Source: Pseudomonas fluorescens
Lineage (GTDB): Bacteria; Pseudomonadota; Gammaproteobacteria; Pseudomonadales; Pseudomonadaceae
Assembly (NCBI RefSeq): GCF_002022275.1
Contig: NZ_MSDF01000052.1
Span: 62,001 to 126,000 of the forward strand
Direction of reading: 5' to 3'
DNA length: 64,000 bases
In this document: in pieces, positions 25,688-36,400 of the stretch
Layout: each line of letters begins with the position of its first letter
How positions within the stretch are numbered: the stretch's first letter is position 1
Program-made: the position numbers and the translations under genes
Notes under the pieces: model-generated
Seen by the model: the letters and a program-made list of their open reading frames with translations, nothing else
Told to the model about the DNA's origin: nothing
Databases searched by the model: none

Positions 25688-28252
25688 TCACGTCAGCCAT
25701 ACTTCGACCTTCGGCTCTGTGCCCTCCATGAAGACCAACGCCTCGACCTGACCGGCTTCGATCAGGTCGTGGCGAACGCCTTTCATCATTTCGAGCTGCG
25801 CGGCGGTGTCAATCCACTCAACCCGTGCTACGGGCGCCTTCATGGATTGGCGTGCGTCAGATTTCGCTTTGCGAATCGCAGACAGCAGGGTGCTGACGCT
25901 CATCAATAAGCGTTCGACGGACGCATCAGGCGACGCCTCTTCGTTCGGCCAGGATGCGGTGTGCACGGACCCGCACTGCCAGGGCTGCCAGACTTCTTCA
26001 CATACAAAGGGCATAAACGGCGCAAACAGTCGCTGCTGCACGTTCAGCGCATGGGCCAACGCATTACGCGCCGAATGGCCTTCTGGTCGATAGGCGCGGC
26101 GCTTGACCAATTCAACGTAGTCATCGCAAAACCACCAGAAGAACCCTTCAATACGCGCCAATGCCACGCTGTAGTCGTACTGTTCCAGCGCAGAGGTAGC
26201 GTCCCGAACCACTGCGCCCAAGCGTTTAAGCATGGCCTGATCCAGCGGCTGGTTGATGTCCTCGATGTCATCCCTGGCAAAGGCTTGAACCAACCTTGAT
26301 AGATTGAACAGCTTGACGGCCAGGCGGCGGCCGATTTTCATCTGTTGTTCTTCAAAGGCGGTGTCACTGCCAAGCCGCGCCGAGGCTGCCCAGTAGCGCA
26401 CGCCGTCACTTCCATACTGATCGAGCAAGGCTTGGGGGGTTACCACGTTGCCTTTGGACTTGGACATTTTCTTACGGTCAGGGTCAAGGATCCATCCGGA
26501 CAGCGCGACCGTGCGCCATGGCGCACAGCCGTGCTCAAACTGGCTGCGTACCATTGTCGAGAACAGCCAGGTACGGATGATGTCGTGCCCCTGGGGCCTG
26601 AGATCCATGGGGTAGATGTTGGCGAACAACGCATCGTTGTCGCCCCAACCGCCGGCAATCTGAGGCGTCAGGGAGCTGGTGGCCCAGGTGTCCATGATGT
26701 CTTGTTCACCGACAAAACCATTCGGTTGACCACGTTGCTCGGGACGATACCCTAGCGGAGTATCCAGGCTCGGGTCCACTGGCAGGCTGTCTTCGCAGGC
26801 AATAATCGGCGCGCTGTAGTCCGTTTCGCCCTCTGCGTCCAGGCGATACCAAAACGGTATGGGCACACCGAACGTGCGCTGACGGCTGATGAGCCAATCA
26901 CCATTCAAACCGCCGACCCAATGTTCGTAACGCCGCAGCATGTGTGGCGGATGCCAGTCCAGCGTCTGGCCAGCGGCAAGCAACGACGCCCGCAGATCCG
27001 GCTCGCGTCCGCCATTGCGCAAGTACCATTGGCGCGTGGCGAGAATTTCCAAAGGCCGGTCACCTTTCTCGAAAAACTTTACCGCGTGTTGAATCGGCCG
27101 TGGCTCACCTTGCATCGCACCGCACTCGCGCAGCATCGACACAAGTTGCGTCCGCGCCTGGGACAAGTTCCGGCCGCCCAGGGCCGCATAGGCTTCTTGG
27201 CTGCTCGGCGTGGTTAACCAGGAGGGCGTCTCAGGCAACAGGCGTCCGTCTTTTCCCAGTACTGACCGCGTTGGCAACTGCAACTCTCGCCACCAAATGA
27301 CATCGGTCAAATCGCCAAAGGTGCACACCATCGCCAAGCCGGTGCCTTTGTCGGGGTCCCCCAATGGGTGGGCCAACACAGGTACGTGCGCGTCAAAAAT
27401 CGGCGAGCGCACGGTTTGCCCAAACAATGACTGATAGCGCGCGTCGTCCGGGTGAGCCACCAGCGCCACGCACGCCATCAGCAGCTCAGGACGGGTTGTG
27501 GCAACCATCAGTGCCGCACCGTCGGGCGAGTCAAAGCGCAGCGTGTGATACGCGCCGGCGATCTCGCGCTCTTCAAGCTCGGCCTGAGCCACAGCTGTCT
27601 GGAACGTGACATCCCACAGGCAGGGCGCCTCCTGGCTATAGAGTTCGCCACGCTGGTAATTACGCAGCAACGCGCGCTGGCTGGCGCGTTGGGAGCGTTC
27701 ATCAATCGTTGCGTAGGTGAGGCTCCAGTCAACCGACAGGCCCAGTTGTACGAACATCGCACGGAAAGCTTGCTCGTCAATGGCCGTCAGTTCATGGCAC
27801 AACTCGATGAAGTTGCGTCTGCTGATGACGGTAAAGTCAGCTCGCTTTGATGGAATTGGCTCAGAGGGTTTGAAATCAGGCTGGTAAGCCGTCAGCGCGT
27901 CGCACCGTACGCCATAGAAGTTCTCGACCCGGCGTTCGGTAGGCAAGCCGTTATCGTCCCATCCGATGGGATAGAACACGGCCTTTCCTCGCATGCGCTG
28001 GAATCGGGCGATGATATCGGTGTGGGTGTAGCTGAAGACATGGCCAACATGCAACGAACCTGAGGCCGTCGGCGGAGGGGTATCGATAGAGAACACGGTG
28101 TCGCGTTCGGCGGTGCGGTCAAAGGCGTACGTGCCTTCGCGCTGCCACTGCAGGGACCAACGTGCTTCGATAGTGTCGAGTGTGGGGGTGGCGGGTTGAT
28201 CGTTTAGAAATTCATCACGTTTAACGGTGACATAGCATCCTCCTGTTGACAT
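25688..28252 (-). CDS. valS: Valyl-tRNA synthetase, actinobacterial type
   Basis: This class I aminoacyl-tRNA synthetase of about 854 residues charges tRNA-Val. The HIGH motif is HVGH (68-71) within PPTASGSLHVGHVFSYTHTD; the KMSKS motif is at 595-599, followed by KGN. An editing (CP1) domain lies between (about 190-390), and an anticodon-binding domain with PFVCEEVWQPW follows. The phrase YPIGWDDNGLPTERRVENFYGVRCD is typical of actinobacterial ValRS, not of the proteobacterial one, which suggests transfer. The usual pseudomonad valS is expected elsewhere. The start is unclear: ATG 28252 lacks a ribosome site, while AGGAGG (28239-28244) lies inside the frame before an out-of-frame ATG. There is no long C-terminal coiled coil. 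Confidence 0.88.
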   Translation of the reverse strand: MSTGGCYVTVKRDEFLNDQPATPTLDTIEARWSLQWQREGTYAFDRTAERDTVFSIDTPPPTASGSLHVGHVFSYTHTDIIARFQRMRGKAVFYPIGWDDNGLPTERRVENFYGVRCDALTAYQPDFKPSEPIPSKRADFTVISRRNFIELCHELTAIDEQAFRAMFVQLGLSVDWSLTYATIDERSQRASQRALLRNYQRGELYSQEAPCLWDVTFQTAVAQAELEEREIAGAYHTLRFDSPDGAALMVATTRPELLMACVALVAHPDDARYQSLFGQTVRSPIFDAHVPVLAHPLGDPDKGTGLAMVCTFGDLTDVIWWRELQLPTRSVLGKDGRLLPETPSWLTTPSSQEAYAALGGRNLSQARTQLVSMLRECGAMQGEPRPIQHAVKFFEKGDRPLEILATRQWYLRNGGREPDLRASLLAAGQTLDWHPPHMLRRYEHWVGGLNGDWLISRQRTFGVPIPFWYRLDAEGETDYSAPIIACEDSLPVDPSLDTPLGYRPEQRGQPNGFVGEQDIMDTWATSSLTPQIAGGWGDNDALFANIYPMDLRPQGHDIIRTWLFSTMVRSQFEHGCAPWRTVALSGWILDPDRKKMSKSKGNVVTPQALLDQYGSDGVRYWAASARLGSDTAFEEQQMKIGRRLAVKLFNLSRLVQAFARDDIEDINQPLDQAMLKRLGAVVRDATSALEQYDYSVALARIEGFFWWFCDDYVELVKRRAYRPEGHSARNALAHALNVQQRLFAPFMPFVCEEVWQPWQCGSVHTASWPNEEASPDASVERLLMSVSTLLSAIRKAKSDARQSMKAPVARVEWIDTAAQLEMMKGVRHDLIEAGQVEALVFMEGTEPKVEVWLT
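28204..28233 (-). other. Out-of-frame 9-codon frame at the valS start
   Basis: A short frame MSPLNVMNF then stop is preceded by a perfect AGGAGG with a 5-nt spacer. It overlaps the first codons of valS in another frame. It may be a leader peptide, or show that valS has a frameshift near its start. Confidence 0.35.
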
Positions 28253-28257
28253 CAAAG

Positions 28258-28317
28258 GGCGCACCAATTGGGATGCGCCGAAGCGAAAGTTATAATAAAT
28301 CGCCTTTGAAAAGTAAA
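28258..28317 (-). promoter_or_regulatory. valS promoter and early hairpin
   Basis: On the minus strand a -35-like TTTACT (28312-28317) and a TTATAA (28290-28295) are 16 nt apart. Immediately downstream GGCGCA and TGCGCC (28258-28279) pair, enclosing a CCAATTGG palindrome, so the 5' end of the message would start with a hairpin or an operator. Confidence 0.4.
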
Positions 28318-28453
28318 CCTTTGATTCTCCCGATACCCGATAGTCCTCATCCGCGCAGCGAATAGAAATAGGCAAGCCTCATAGATGATCCGGCATAGGT
28401 CGGGAGTGGTTGCTTGCCTACAATTCCGTACGCACCCACCGAGAGGATTTTCC

Positions 28454-29296
28454 ATGAGCAACCACAAAACCCTGTTTATTACCGGCATCAGCAGCGGCTT
28501 CGGCAAAGCCCTTGCGACCGAGGCATTGGCAGCCGGCCACCGTGTCATCGGTACCGTTCGCAACGACGCGGCCCTGCAAGCGTTCGAAGCGTTATCAGCG
28601 GAGCGTGCCCATGGCGTGATCCTTGATGTCACCGACTTTGAGCGGATCGACAGCGTCGTCGCAGAGGTGGAGACCCTTTACGGCCCGGTGGATGTTCTGG
28701 TGAACAACGCAGGTTATGGCCATGAGGGCATATTCGAGGAGTCGCCGCTGGAAGAAATGCGTCGTCAGTTCGACGTCAACTTATTCGGCGCCGTTGCCGT
28801 GACCAAGGCCTTCGTGCCGTACTTCCGTCAGCGCCGCAGCGGGCACATCATCAATATTACGTCCATGGGAGGCACCATCACGATGCCGGGCATCGCCTAT
28901 TACTGTGGCAGCAAATTCGCGCTCGAAGGCATCTCCGACACGCTGAGCAAGGAGCTCAGGCCATTCAATATTTTTGTCACGGCCGTGGCGCCTGGCTCAT
29001 TTCGTACTGATTGGGCGGGCCGGTCCATGCAGCGTACGCCGCGCAGCATTGCCGACTACGATGAAAGCTTTGATCCGGTACGCAAGGCACGCGAAAAGAA
29101 GAGCGGCCAGCAATTGGGGGACCCGCAAAAGGCAGCGCAAGCCATGTTGCAGTTGATTGCCAGTGACAACCCACCGGCCCATCTGTTGCTCGGCAGTGAT
29201 GCGTTAGGTTTTGTGCGCGAAAAGCTGGCGCAATCCGTGCGCGACATCGACCAATGGGAAACACTGACACGTTCTACGGATGGTAAAGCGTCGTAA
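28454..29296 (+). CDS. Short-chain dehydrogenase/reductase
   Basis: This 280-residue NAD(P)-dependent oxidoreductase starts at MSNHKTLFIT after a GAGAGGA ribosome site. It has the Rossmann glycine motif TGISSGFG (10-17), the NNAG motif, NITSMGG with the catalytic serine, and the YYCGSKFA catalytic Tyr-x-x-x-Lys. The sequence resembles the classical SDRs annotated as oxidoreductases near AraC regulators in pseudomonads. The substrate is unknown. The AraC-type gene follows after 16 nt, so the two are probably one operon and autoregulated together. Confidence 0.85.
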   Translation: MSNHKTLFITGISSGFGKALATEALAAGHRVIGTVRNDAALQAFEALSAERAHGVILDVTDFERIDSVVAEVETLYGPVDVLVNNAGYGHEGIFEESPLEEMRRQFDVNLFGAVAVTKAFVPYFRQRRSGHIINITSMGGTITMPGIAYYCGSKFALEGISDTLSKELRPFNIFVTAVAPGSFRTDWAGRSMQRTPRSIADYDESFDPVRKAREKKSGQQLGDPQKAAQAMLQLIASDNPPAHLLLGSDALGFVREKLAQSVRDIDQWETLTRSTDGKAS

Positions 29297-29312
29297 CACC
29301 GTGAGAGGGCAT

Positions 29313-30251
29313 ATGAATCATTCTGCAACGCGAACCCGGCGCATGGTTCAACTGATGGAACAGTTGGCACCGCTGGAAGGCTACAACCTGAGTGCACTGG
29401 AGGACATACGCTTCCTGCGCTCCAATCGTCCGCTGAACCGAACACCCGTGCTCTACGAGCCGGGCATCGTGATCCTGTGCCAGGGGCGCAAGCTCGGCTA
29501 TCTGGGTGACGAGGTCTACAGGTACGACGCCCAGCACTACCTGGTGGTGTCCGTACCGGTGCCTTTCACCATGGAAACCGACGCCAGCGCAGAGGAGCCG
29601 ATGCTGGCGGTCTACATGCGTCTGGATTTCAAACTCGCTGGCGAACTGATCCTGGAAATTGACGAAAAGTTTGGCCCAACCAGCGAGCGCCCCAAAGGCA
29701 TGTATTCCTCGCCGATGGATGAGATGTTGCGCGAGTCGACACTGCGCTTCCTCGAAGCGATGAGCCATCCTGTCGAGGCGCAGATCCTCGGCCCGTCGCT
29801 GGTGCGCGAAATTTACTACCGCATCATCGCAGGTGAACAAGGCGGGTCCATGCGTGCCGCGCTGAGCAGGCAAGGCCATTTCGGAAAGGTGACTCGCGCC
29901 ATTCGCAAGATCCACAGCTGTTACCAGGAGCGGCTGGACGTCGAGTGTCTCGCTCAAGAGGCGAGTATGAGCGTGCCCAACTTTCATCTGCACTTTCGAA
30001 CCGTCACCGACTCCTCGCCGATGCAGTACCTGAAATCGACCCGGCTGCATCAGGCACGATTGTTGATGCTGCGCGATGACCTGTCGGCCTCATCGGCGGC
30101 TTATAACGTGGGCTATGAAAGCGCGTCGCAGTTCAGTCGGGAATTCAAGCGCTTCTTCGGCCGCACACCGCATGCCGAGATCGAATGGATGAAAGCAACG
30201 TATTCGCTGCCGGCACCCGTGCAGCCTTCGATTTATGTGTCTTCGCACTGA
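29313..30251 (+). CDS. AraC-family transcriptional regulator
   Basis: This 312-residue protein starts at MNHSATRTRR (GAGAGGG ribosome site). The N-terminal part (about 25-175) is the cupin-like AraC N-terminal domain (PVLYEPGIVILCQGRKLGYLGD..). The C-terminal part (about 205-300) holds two helix-turn-helix motifs (LDVECLAQEASMSVPNFHLHF and the YNVGYESASQFSREFKRFFG signature). It most likely controls the upstream SDR gene in response to a small molecule. Confidence 0.87.
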   Translation: MNHSATRTRRMVQLMEQLAPLEGYNLSALEDIRFLRSNRPLNRTPVLYEPGIVILCQGRKLGYLGDEVYRYDAQHYLVVSVPVPFTMETDASAEEPMLAVYMRLDFKLAGELILEIDEKFGPTSERPKGMYSSPMDEMLRESTLRFLEAMSHPVEAQILGPSLVREIYYRIIAGEQGGSMRAALSRQGHFGKVTRAIRKIHSCYQERLDVECLAQEASMSVPNFHLHFRTVTDSSPMQYLKSTRLHQARLLMLRDDLSASSAAYNVGYESASQFSREFKRFFGRTPHAEIEWMKATYSLPAPVQPSIYVSSH

Positions 30252-30428
30252 CTTGAACCGGCCGTGGGGTCAAGGAGGAGGGCGGTCATATCGCCGCCAA
30301 TCAGGCGAGCCGAGGCCTGCACCTATGCCAAGCAACCGGCAGACACATCACTTCCAATAGCGCCGTGGGCGACGGAAGCTACTCTCGATTGATCCCGTGT
30401 CTAAGCGCTGCATCGCACCTGAACCGGT

Positions 30429-33400
30429 TTAACTCTGTTCCAGCACCATCGGTAAATACATATTCCATATCACCAGTAACGGACGCTGGTCTTCCTCCAA
30501 CGAAGAATACAGAGTTATCGAAAATACCCATTCCCCCCCCTCCGGCTGCGGGTGGGCCTGCTTGCGCCAGGTGTCCACTGCCGTTTGCAAGTTGCCCGCC
30601 GTGCTGCTGTCGAGCGTCTGGTTGGGGTACAGGTACACTGGCGTTTCCCCCACGAGCCCATGGTTTGGGTCCTGCGGGTCGGTGGCCAGTTCGTAGGCAT
30701 AGGCCACCCCGGCGGTGATACTCAGCCCGCCATTTTTCGCGGCGTCGCCGAACAGGCTGTCGAAGGCTACCTGCAGGGCCGCGCTGATTGTGGTAGACGC
30801 GGTCGCCAGCGGCACCCGCTGGTCCCATGCATTGAGTGGGGTGGCCACACTGGCGGCTTCGACCCGGTCCGTCTGGAACACGAACGCCGGATGAGTGGGG
30901 GGGCCGTCTGCACCGAGCAGTTTCTGATTGCGCTGGACCAGAATAGAGCCTGTACCGTTCTGCCAGCGCGCGACGTTAAGCCCTGCCAGGACCAGGCTGA
31001 AAGTCGGCCACGACGCCGGGACGTGCACATCCGGCGGCACCTCATAACGCGACTCGCTGGCCGAGACGCCTGTCCGTTCCAGTTGCACCGTCCACCCCGC
31101 TGCAGTCAGTGCCCATACTTGGGGCCATTGCCCGTCGGGACCGACGTCGGCGTTCAGCGCAGTGAGGCTGAGACTGGCCACTTCGCGGCTGGCTTGCAGC
31201 CCATCGCGATCGGTGACCCGTGCCTGGAAGCTGAATTGATCGGTGGCCGGGGCCAACAGGCGTGCATCCGCGCTATTGTCGGCCTGGCGCGTGTTCCAGC
31301 TGCCGGCAACCGCACGGGTCAGATCGCGTAGCGTATCAGCTGCATTGCTCTGCACGGGCGTCAGGGCGCCGCTCTCCGGCAGGTCACCGAGGATGTCCCA
31401 GAGCCCATCGGCCACAGTGATGTAGCGCGCCAACTGGACGAACAGATCCACATCGTCGGCCGCCAGTCGCAACATCGGGTCGGGCCGCAGGTTGTAGCTC
31501 AGGGTCAGACTGACATCGTCCTGCTCGGCATGCTCGTGGGAGTAGGTGAAGCGATGCTCCCATAACGCCAGGCTGGCCAGACTCACCTCGTTGTCGGCGC
31601 GCCGGGTACTGACGGCGCGGCGGCTGCGCAGGGTCTGACGCAGTTCGGCATTCAGCGCGGTGGTACTGGCGCGTTGCTCGACGATCACTGGCAGCGCCGG
31701 GAATTCGCGCAGCGGAATCGGCACCGAAACTTCGCCCAAGTCCACGCTCATTGCCGCCGGAAGATTGCTGCCGCCCAGTGGCGGGATAAAGGTCAGCCAC
31801 TGCGACGCAGCGTAGCCGTCTGGCAGGCCGGCAGTGGTGATATTACGCTCCAGGTCGGTGATGCCGAAGGCCATGTTGGCAGTGACCGCACGGTGGCTGG
31901 AGGGGTCGGACTCGGTCAGCAGCAGGGTGATGAACGGCGAAAAGTCAGTGAGCCAGCACTTGCCCGCGCTCATGCTCCAGGAGCGCTCTTCGCCTCCGCT
32001 GGTGACGTCAATGCCGCCATACATGTCCGCCGGCAACAATGCGCTGTCCGGGTCCTGCCAGGCCGAAGCAACCTCGCGGTTAAGTTGCACCAGGGTCGAG
32101 GCACTCCAGGCCCGGGACAGGCTGATGCCCAATTGCTGTTGCAGGGTGGTGGCCGCTGCCGCCTGGCCGGCGACTGCGTCCGGGTCACTGATTTGCAGAA
32201 TCGGTTTGAGCCCCTGCGCAATGGCCCCGGCCAGTTGGCGCTTGACCGCCACCAGATCGTTCAGGGTCTGGCGGGTAGCCGGGGTACGGTACAGCGCGGC
32301 GACGTTGTTGGCGCCAAGAATGCGGTCCATGTCCGAGAGAAACCGCCCGGCCCAGGGTTCCACGTCGACGCCCTGGAAATCATACTGGCTGCTGGTGTGC
32401 GACAGCGTGCCATCGGGCAGCAAAGCGTTGAGGTTGACGCCCTGGCGGCTGACCAGGCTCTTGTACAGCGGGGTCAGGGCAAAGAAGCGCGGCTGCGGTC
32501 CCGGAGCGCCGGGTACCGTGGTGGTTCCGGCGATAGCCAGGGAGCGGATCCCCGCATCGCCGAAGTTCACCGCCCACAGATCGCGGCTGTCTTCCAGGGC
32601 TCGTCCAGTGGCGATACGCAGATTGGGCAGTGCCGTGCGCATGGCAGCGATGAAGGCGTTCAAGGCGAGACCGCCGCCCTGGTCCTCGGCCGCCGGCACT
32701 TGCGGTGCCGGGATCGGGCTGCTGCTGTGCGATACGCCACCGTCGTTGTCAGCAGCGAAGTCCGGGTTGATCAGCGCCGTCGGGCGGCTCAAGGTCAGGC
32801 TTACATTCAGCGCGAAGGCAGGCCCCGGATATGGCCCGCTGGCATCGATCGGCAAGTTGATGCGTATCACGGCTGGCGGCACCAGGGCGGGTGCAGCCGC
32901 GGCGAACAGCAGTTTGTCAGCGTTCGCCGGGGTTTCGACGATTTCCTGGGCGTTGACCTGCACCCCGGCGTCGGCGAAACGTACGATCAGGCTGTTCAGA
33001 CAGTCGTTGGCCTGGGTGACCACGCTGGCCTGGCCTTGCGGGGCATCCAGGCGGATACCGCTGGCGATCAGGTTCGGCGTACCGACGTTGGCCAAGGCAA
33101 AGGCGCCGGCGCTGACCCCCAGCAAATCAGCAAGGGCCGATGGCGCAGTGGCGCTGGCAAATTGCGCAGGGGCGCAGATCAGCAGGGCGCCCGGGGTCAG
33201 CACCTCAGTCTCGTCGCCGATGCTCGCCAACAGATCCGTCAGGGTCGCCGCAGGCGCCTGTTGCTGCAGTTGACTCAGTGTGGCGGCCAGGCTTTGCCCG
33301 CTGGCGGCAGTGATCAGGCGGTAGGACTGGCCGCCGACGCTGATGTTCAGGGTCACGCCACCGGCCATCACGGCGGGCATCTCCAGGTTGTCTGTGGCCA

Positions 33401-36400
33401 GCTCAAGAGAGCGCTGGGCGAAACGCGGGGCGATGGTGTCGAGGCTGTCGCCACCCTGGATCGAGTAGGGCACTCGCAGGTGGGCATCGTCAGCCGGCCA
33501 GCTCACCCGGCCCGGCAAGGCGAAAGCGCCGTCGCCCGGAACCGCGAGATCCGGGTTGGCGCCGAGCAGCAGTTCAGCCGGGCAAGCGTGGGCATCAGCG
33601 AATTGATGCAGGGTTTGCGCGCCATCGGCGCTGATCCCTGCGCCGTCGTTGAAGTCACCCAGATAAAGTAGCGCGCCCATTTCGAACAGATTGACCGAGG
33701 AGGTATTTTGCGCCGCGAGGGCTGCCTGGCCCAGACCGCTGCCGTTGTGCCCCAGGCTGTCGTCGTTGCCCGCGACCCAGGCCGTGCTGGAAATCAACTG
33801 GTTGGCCTGGAAAATCGCCGGCAGGGCCTGATGGCTTTGGCCCAGATCGCTGACGTTGATATTCACCCCCAAGGCGGCGAAGGCGGTGCAGACTTGCTCC
33901 AGCGAGCGGATCGGCGCCTGTGCATCGGCGTCGGTCACCTTCACCGAAACCAGCTCTGCCTCGGACACCGCAACCGAGAAGGTAATGCCCGGAGTGAGGA
34001 TGGTCAGGCTGGCGTTATCTCCGGCCAGCAACCCGGGCAGGGTCCCAAGGAGATTGGCCAGGGTTGCCAGGTTGGCGCTGCCGTCGGCGGTGTTGCGGGT
34101 CAGTGCAGGCAAAACGTTGAGTATCGCGCCGCGGCGCAGCGGCACCTCACCGTTCTCGGGCGCGGCCAGCAGAGCCTCGGCAGTGATGCTCGGCCAGCCG
34201 CTGGGGCGGGTGATACCGGCGATGCTCTGCGCCGTGTCGTTTTCGGCGAACAGGGCGTAGGCCGGCACTTTCAGCAGGGCGCCGTCACCGAACAGTGCGT
34301 GCATGGGCACTTGCGCGTTGGCCAGGGCCATTTCCGCGTAGCGCAGGCTGTAGTTTTGGACCAGTGAAGCGAGGGTGGCATTCGCCGGGGCACGTGCGGC
34401 ACCCAAGCGTGATGCACTGGCGCTGAAGGCTTGGGACGCGGCGGCGAAGCGCCAGAGCGGTTGCTGGTCGATAGCGTGCGCGGCGCTGGTGTCGAGGCTG
34501 GTCTCCACGGCCGCACTTAACGGCTGGCCGAGCTGGTAGTAGGCCTTGGCGTAGGCTTCGGCCTGGCGAGCGGCGGTTTGCGCGGCGGCATCGCCAGGCT
34601 GGCTTGGCGACGGCATCACCGTGGTCGGGCGCGCCTCCAGGCTGATGTTCAAGGTCACCTTGGTCTCGCTGATACTGACCGTCCAGGCGCTGACCAGTGC
34701 CGGCCAGGCGCCCACCCCGAGCAATGGATCGGTATAGCCGCTGGGCAGGCTTACCTGGCCCTGGCCGGCGGGGTTGGCGCCGGTCTGGTTGCCAAAGATG
34801 TCCTGGAAGTTCAACACGACCTGAGCCGAGGGCAGGCTCGTGCTCCAGCCAAAGCCGCGGTACGGGTCGTCGTCCGGACTCGGCAGGCCAGCCACACGTG
34901 GCAGTGGCGACGGCGTAGCGAAGCGGTACAGCGGCAGGATCTGCTCGTACAGCCAGCAAGGGTCGGCCTCCTCGGCCAGACGCTTGTCGCGCAGTAGGCC
35001 GCGACGGATCAGGCGCTCGCGTTTCCACGCAGAGGGAGCGTCCTTTTCCACCGGGGTGGGCGGCGCGGGCATACCCGAGGCCGCCATGGCGAACGGCGAA
35101 CCCTGGACGGCCGGAATCTGCGTGCCGAGCAGGCTGAAGAGTCTGCGAGCCTGCAATTGAGGGGTGCTCTTGGCCTCGTCCGGCGGTGCGTCGAGGGTCA
35201 GGTTGAAGCCGACGCTGCCCGCCGGTACCAAAGCCTGCAGGATCGTGTCCTCTTCGTTATGGTCCTCGGCATAGAGGGTGCCGATGGTTGCATCCAGCCC
35301 CGGCGCTACCAGCGCGCAAGTATTGAACGGCAGCAGTTCGCGCCCCTGCGGCGCCTTGCCCTGCTGGGTCCCGGCGATCACCAGCAGGTCAATGCTGGCG
35401 ACGCCATTGGCGTCCAGAGCACTGGCCGGCAGGCCTTTTTCCAGGCCCAGGGTGTAGCCGGTGCCACCGACTACGCTGCCTTCCCAAAGCAAGGTGACAA
35501 AGCGCTCCAGCTCATTGAGCGACGCGGCCGGGGCCGGCTCGCCGTCACGGGCCAGGCTGTTGACCCGGCCAAGGGAAACGTCAGGGGCGCGTGGCACGCT
35601 TTCCGTGGACAGGTTGGCCTGGATCAGCCAGGTCTGTTCAGGCGTGCCGTCGAGCACGCTGACCCCTGCGGCGTTGCCAGCATTCGGCGCAGGCAGGGCC
35701 AACACCTTGACCACTGTGCCGCTGCCTTCGCCGGCCGCCAGCCAGGCGCGTAAAGCCAGCAAGGTCGGGCGCTCGGCCTCGTCCACGCCTTGCAGGGCGA
35801 ACAGGGTCAGGGCGTCATTGATCTGCTTGATTGCCACCGGAATGCGGCAGGCCCAAGTGGCGCTCTCGACGGCGACCGAGTCGCGTCCGGCGCTGGCGCC
35901 TTCAGCGGTGGTCAGCAGGTCGTAGGCGACGCTGGAACCGGACAGGGCCTTGGCCCGCAGATCCGCCGGCAGGGGCCAGAGGGTGGGTTGGGCACCCACG
36001 GGTGGTGCGTCCATGCCGGGAATCGGCAGTATCACTGGAGTTTGCAGCTCGATACGTTGGGTCAGGCCGTAAGCTGTCGGCGAACGCCCTGCGAGGACCA
36101 TGGGCGCTGGCGCCTTGACCACCGGCAGGGTCAGGCAGGTAGCTGGGCCCATCGCGATGATCTGCGCGTTGCTGTAGCGGTAATTCAGGCTCTGCACCAC
36201 CTCGGTGGGCACCGCCGTGCCGACGGGCAGTTCGCTGCGGACGAGGAAGCTGCTGTTCGGCAAGGCGTTGGCGCTGGCGACGGTGCTGTCCACCAGGCTG
36301 ATCCATTTGCTCTGGGCGCTCAGGGTCATGTCCAGGGCGGGGTCGTCGGCCTTGTCCGGTGCGGTGTCCACTGCCAGGTCGAATTGCTGGCCGGTGAGGT

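Noticed and set aside
31674..33671. 665-codon plus-strand open frame opposite the giant gene
   Set aside because: It is a shadow of high-GC coding on the other strand: low-complexity Arg/Gly/Gln composition, no domains, and it lies wholly inside the 3951-residue gene, which has coherent domains and a ribosome site.
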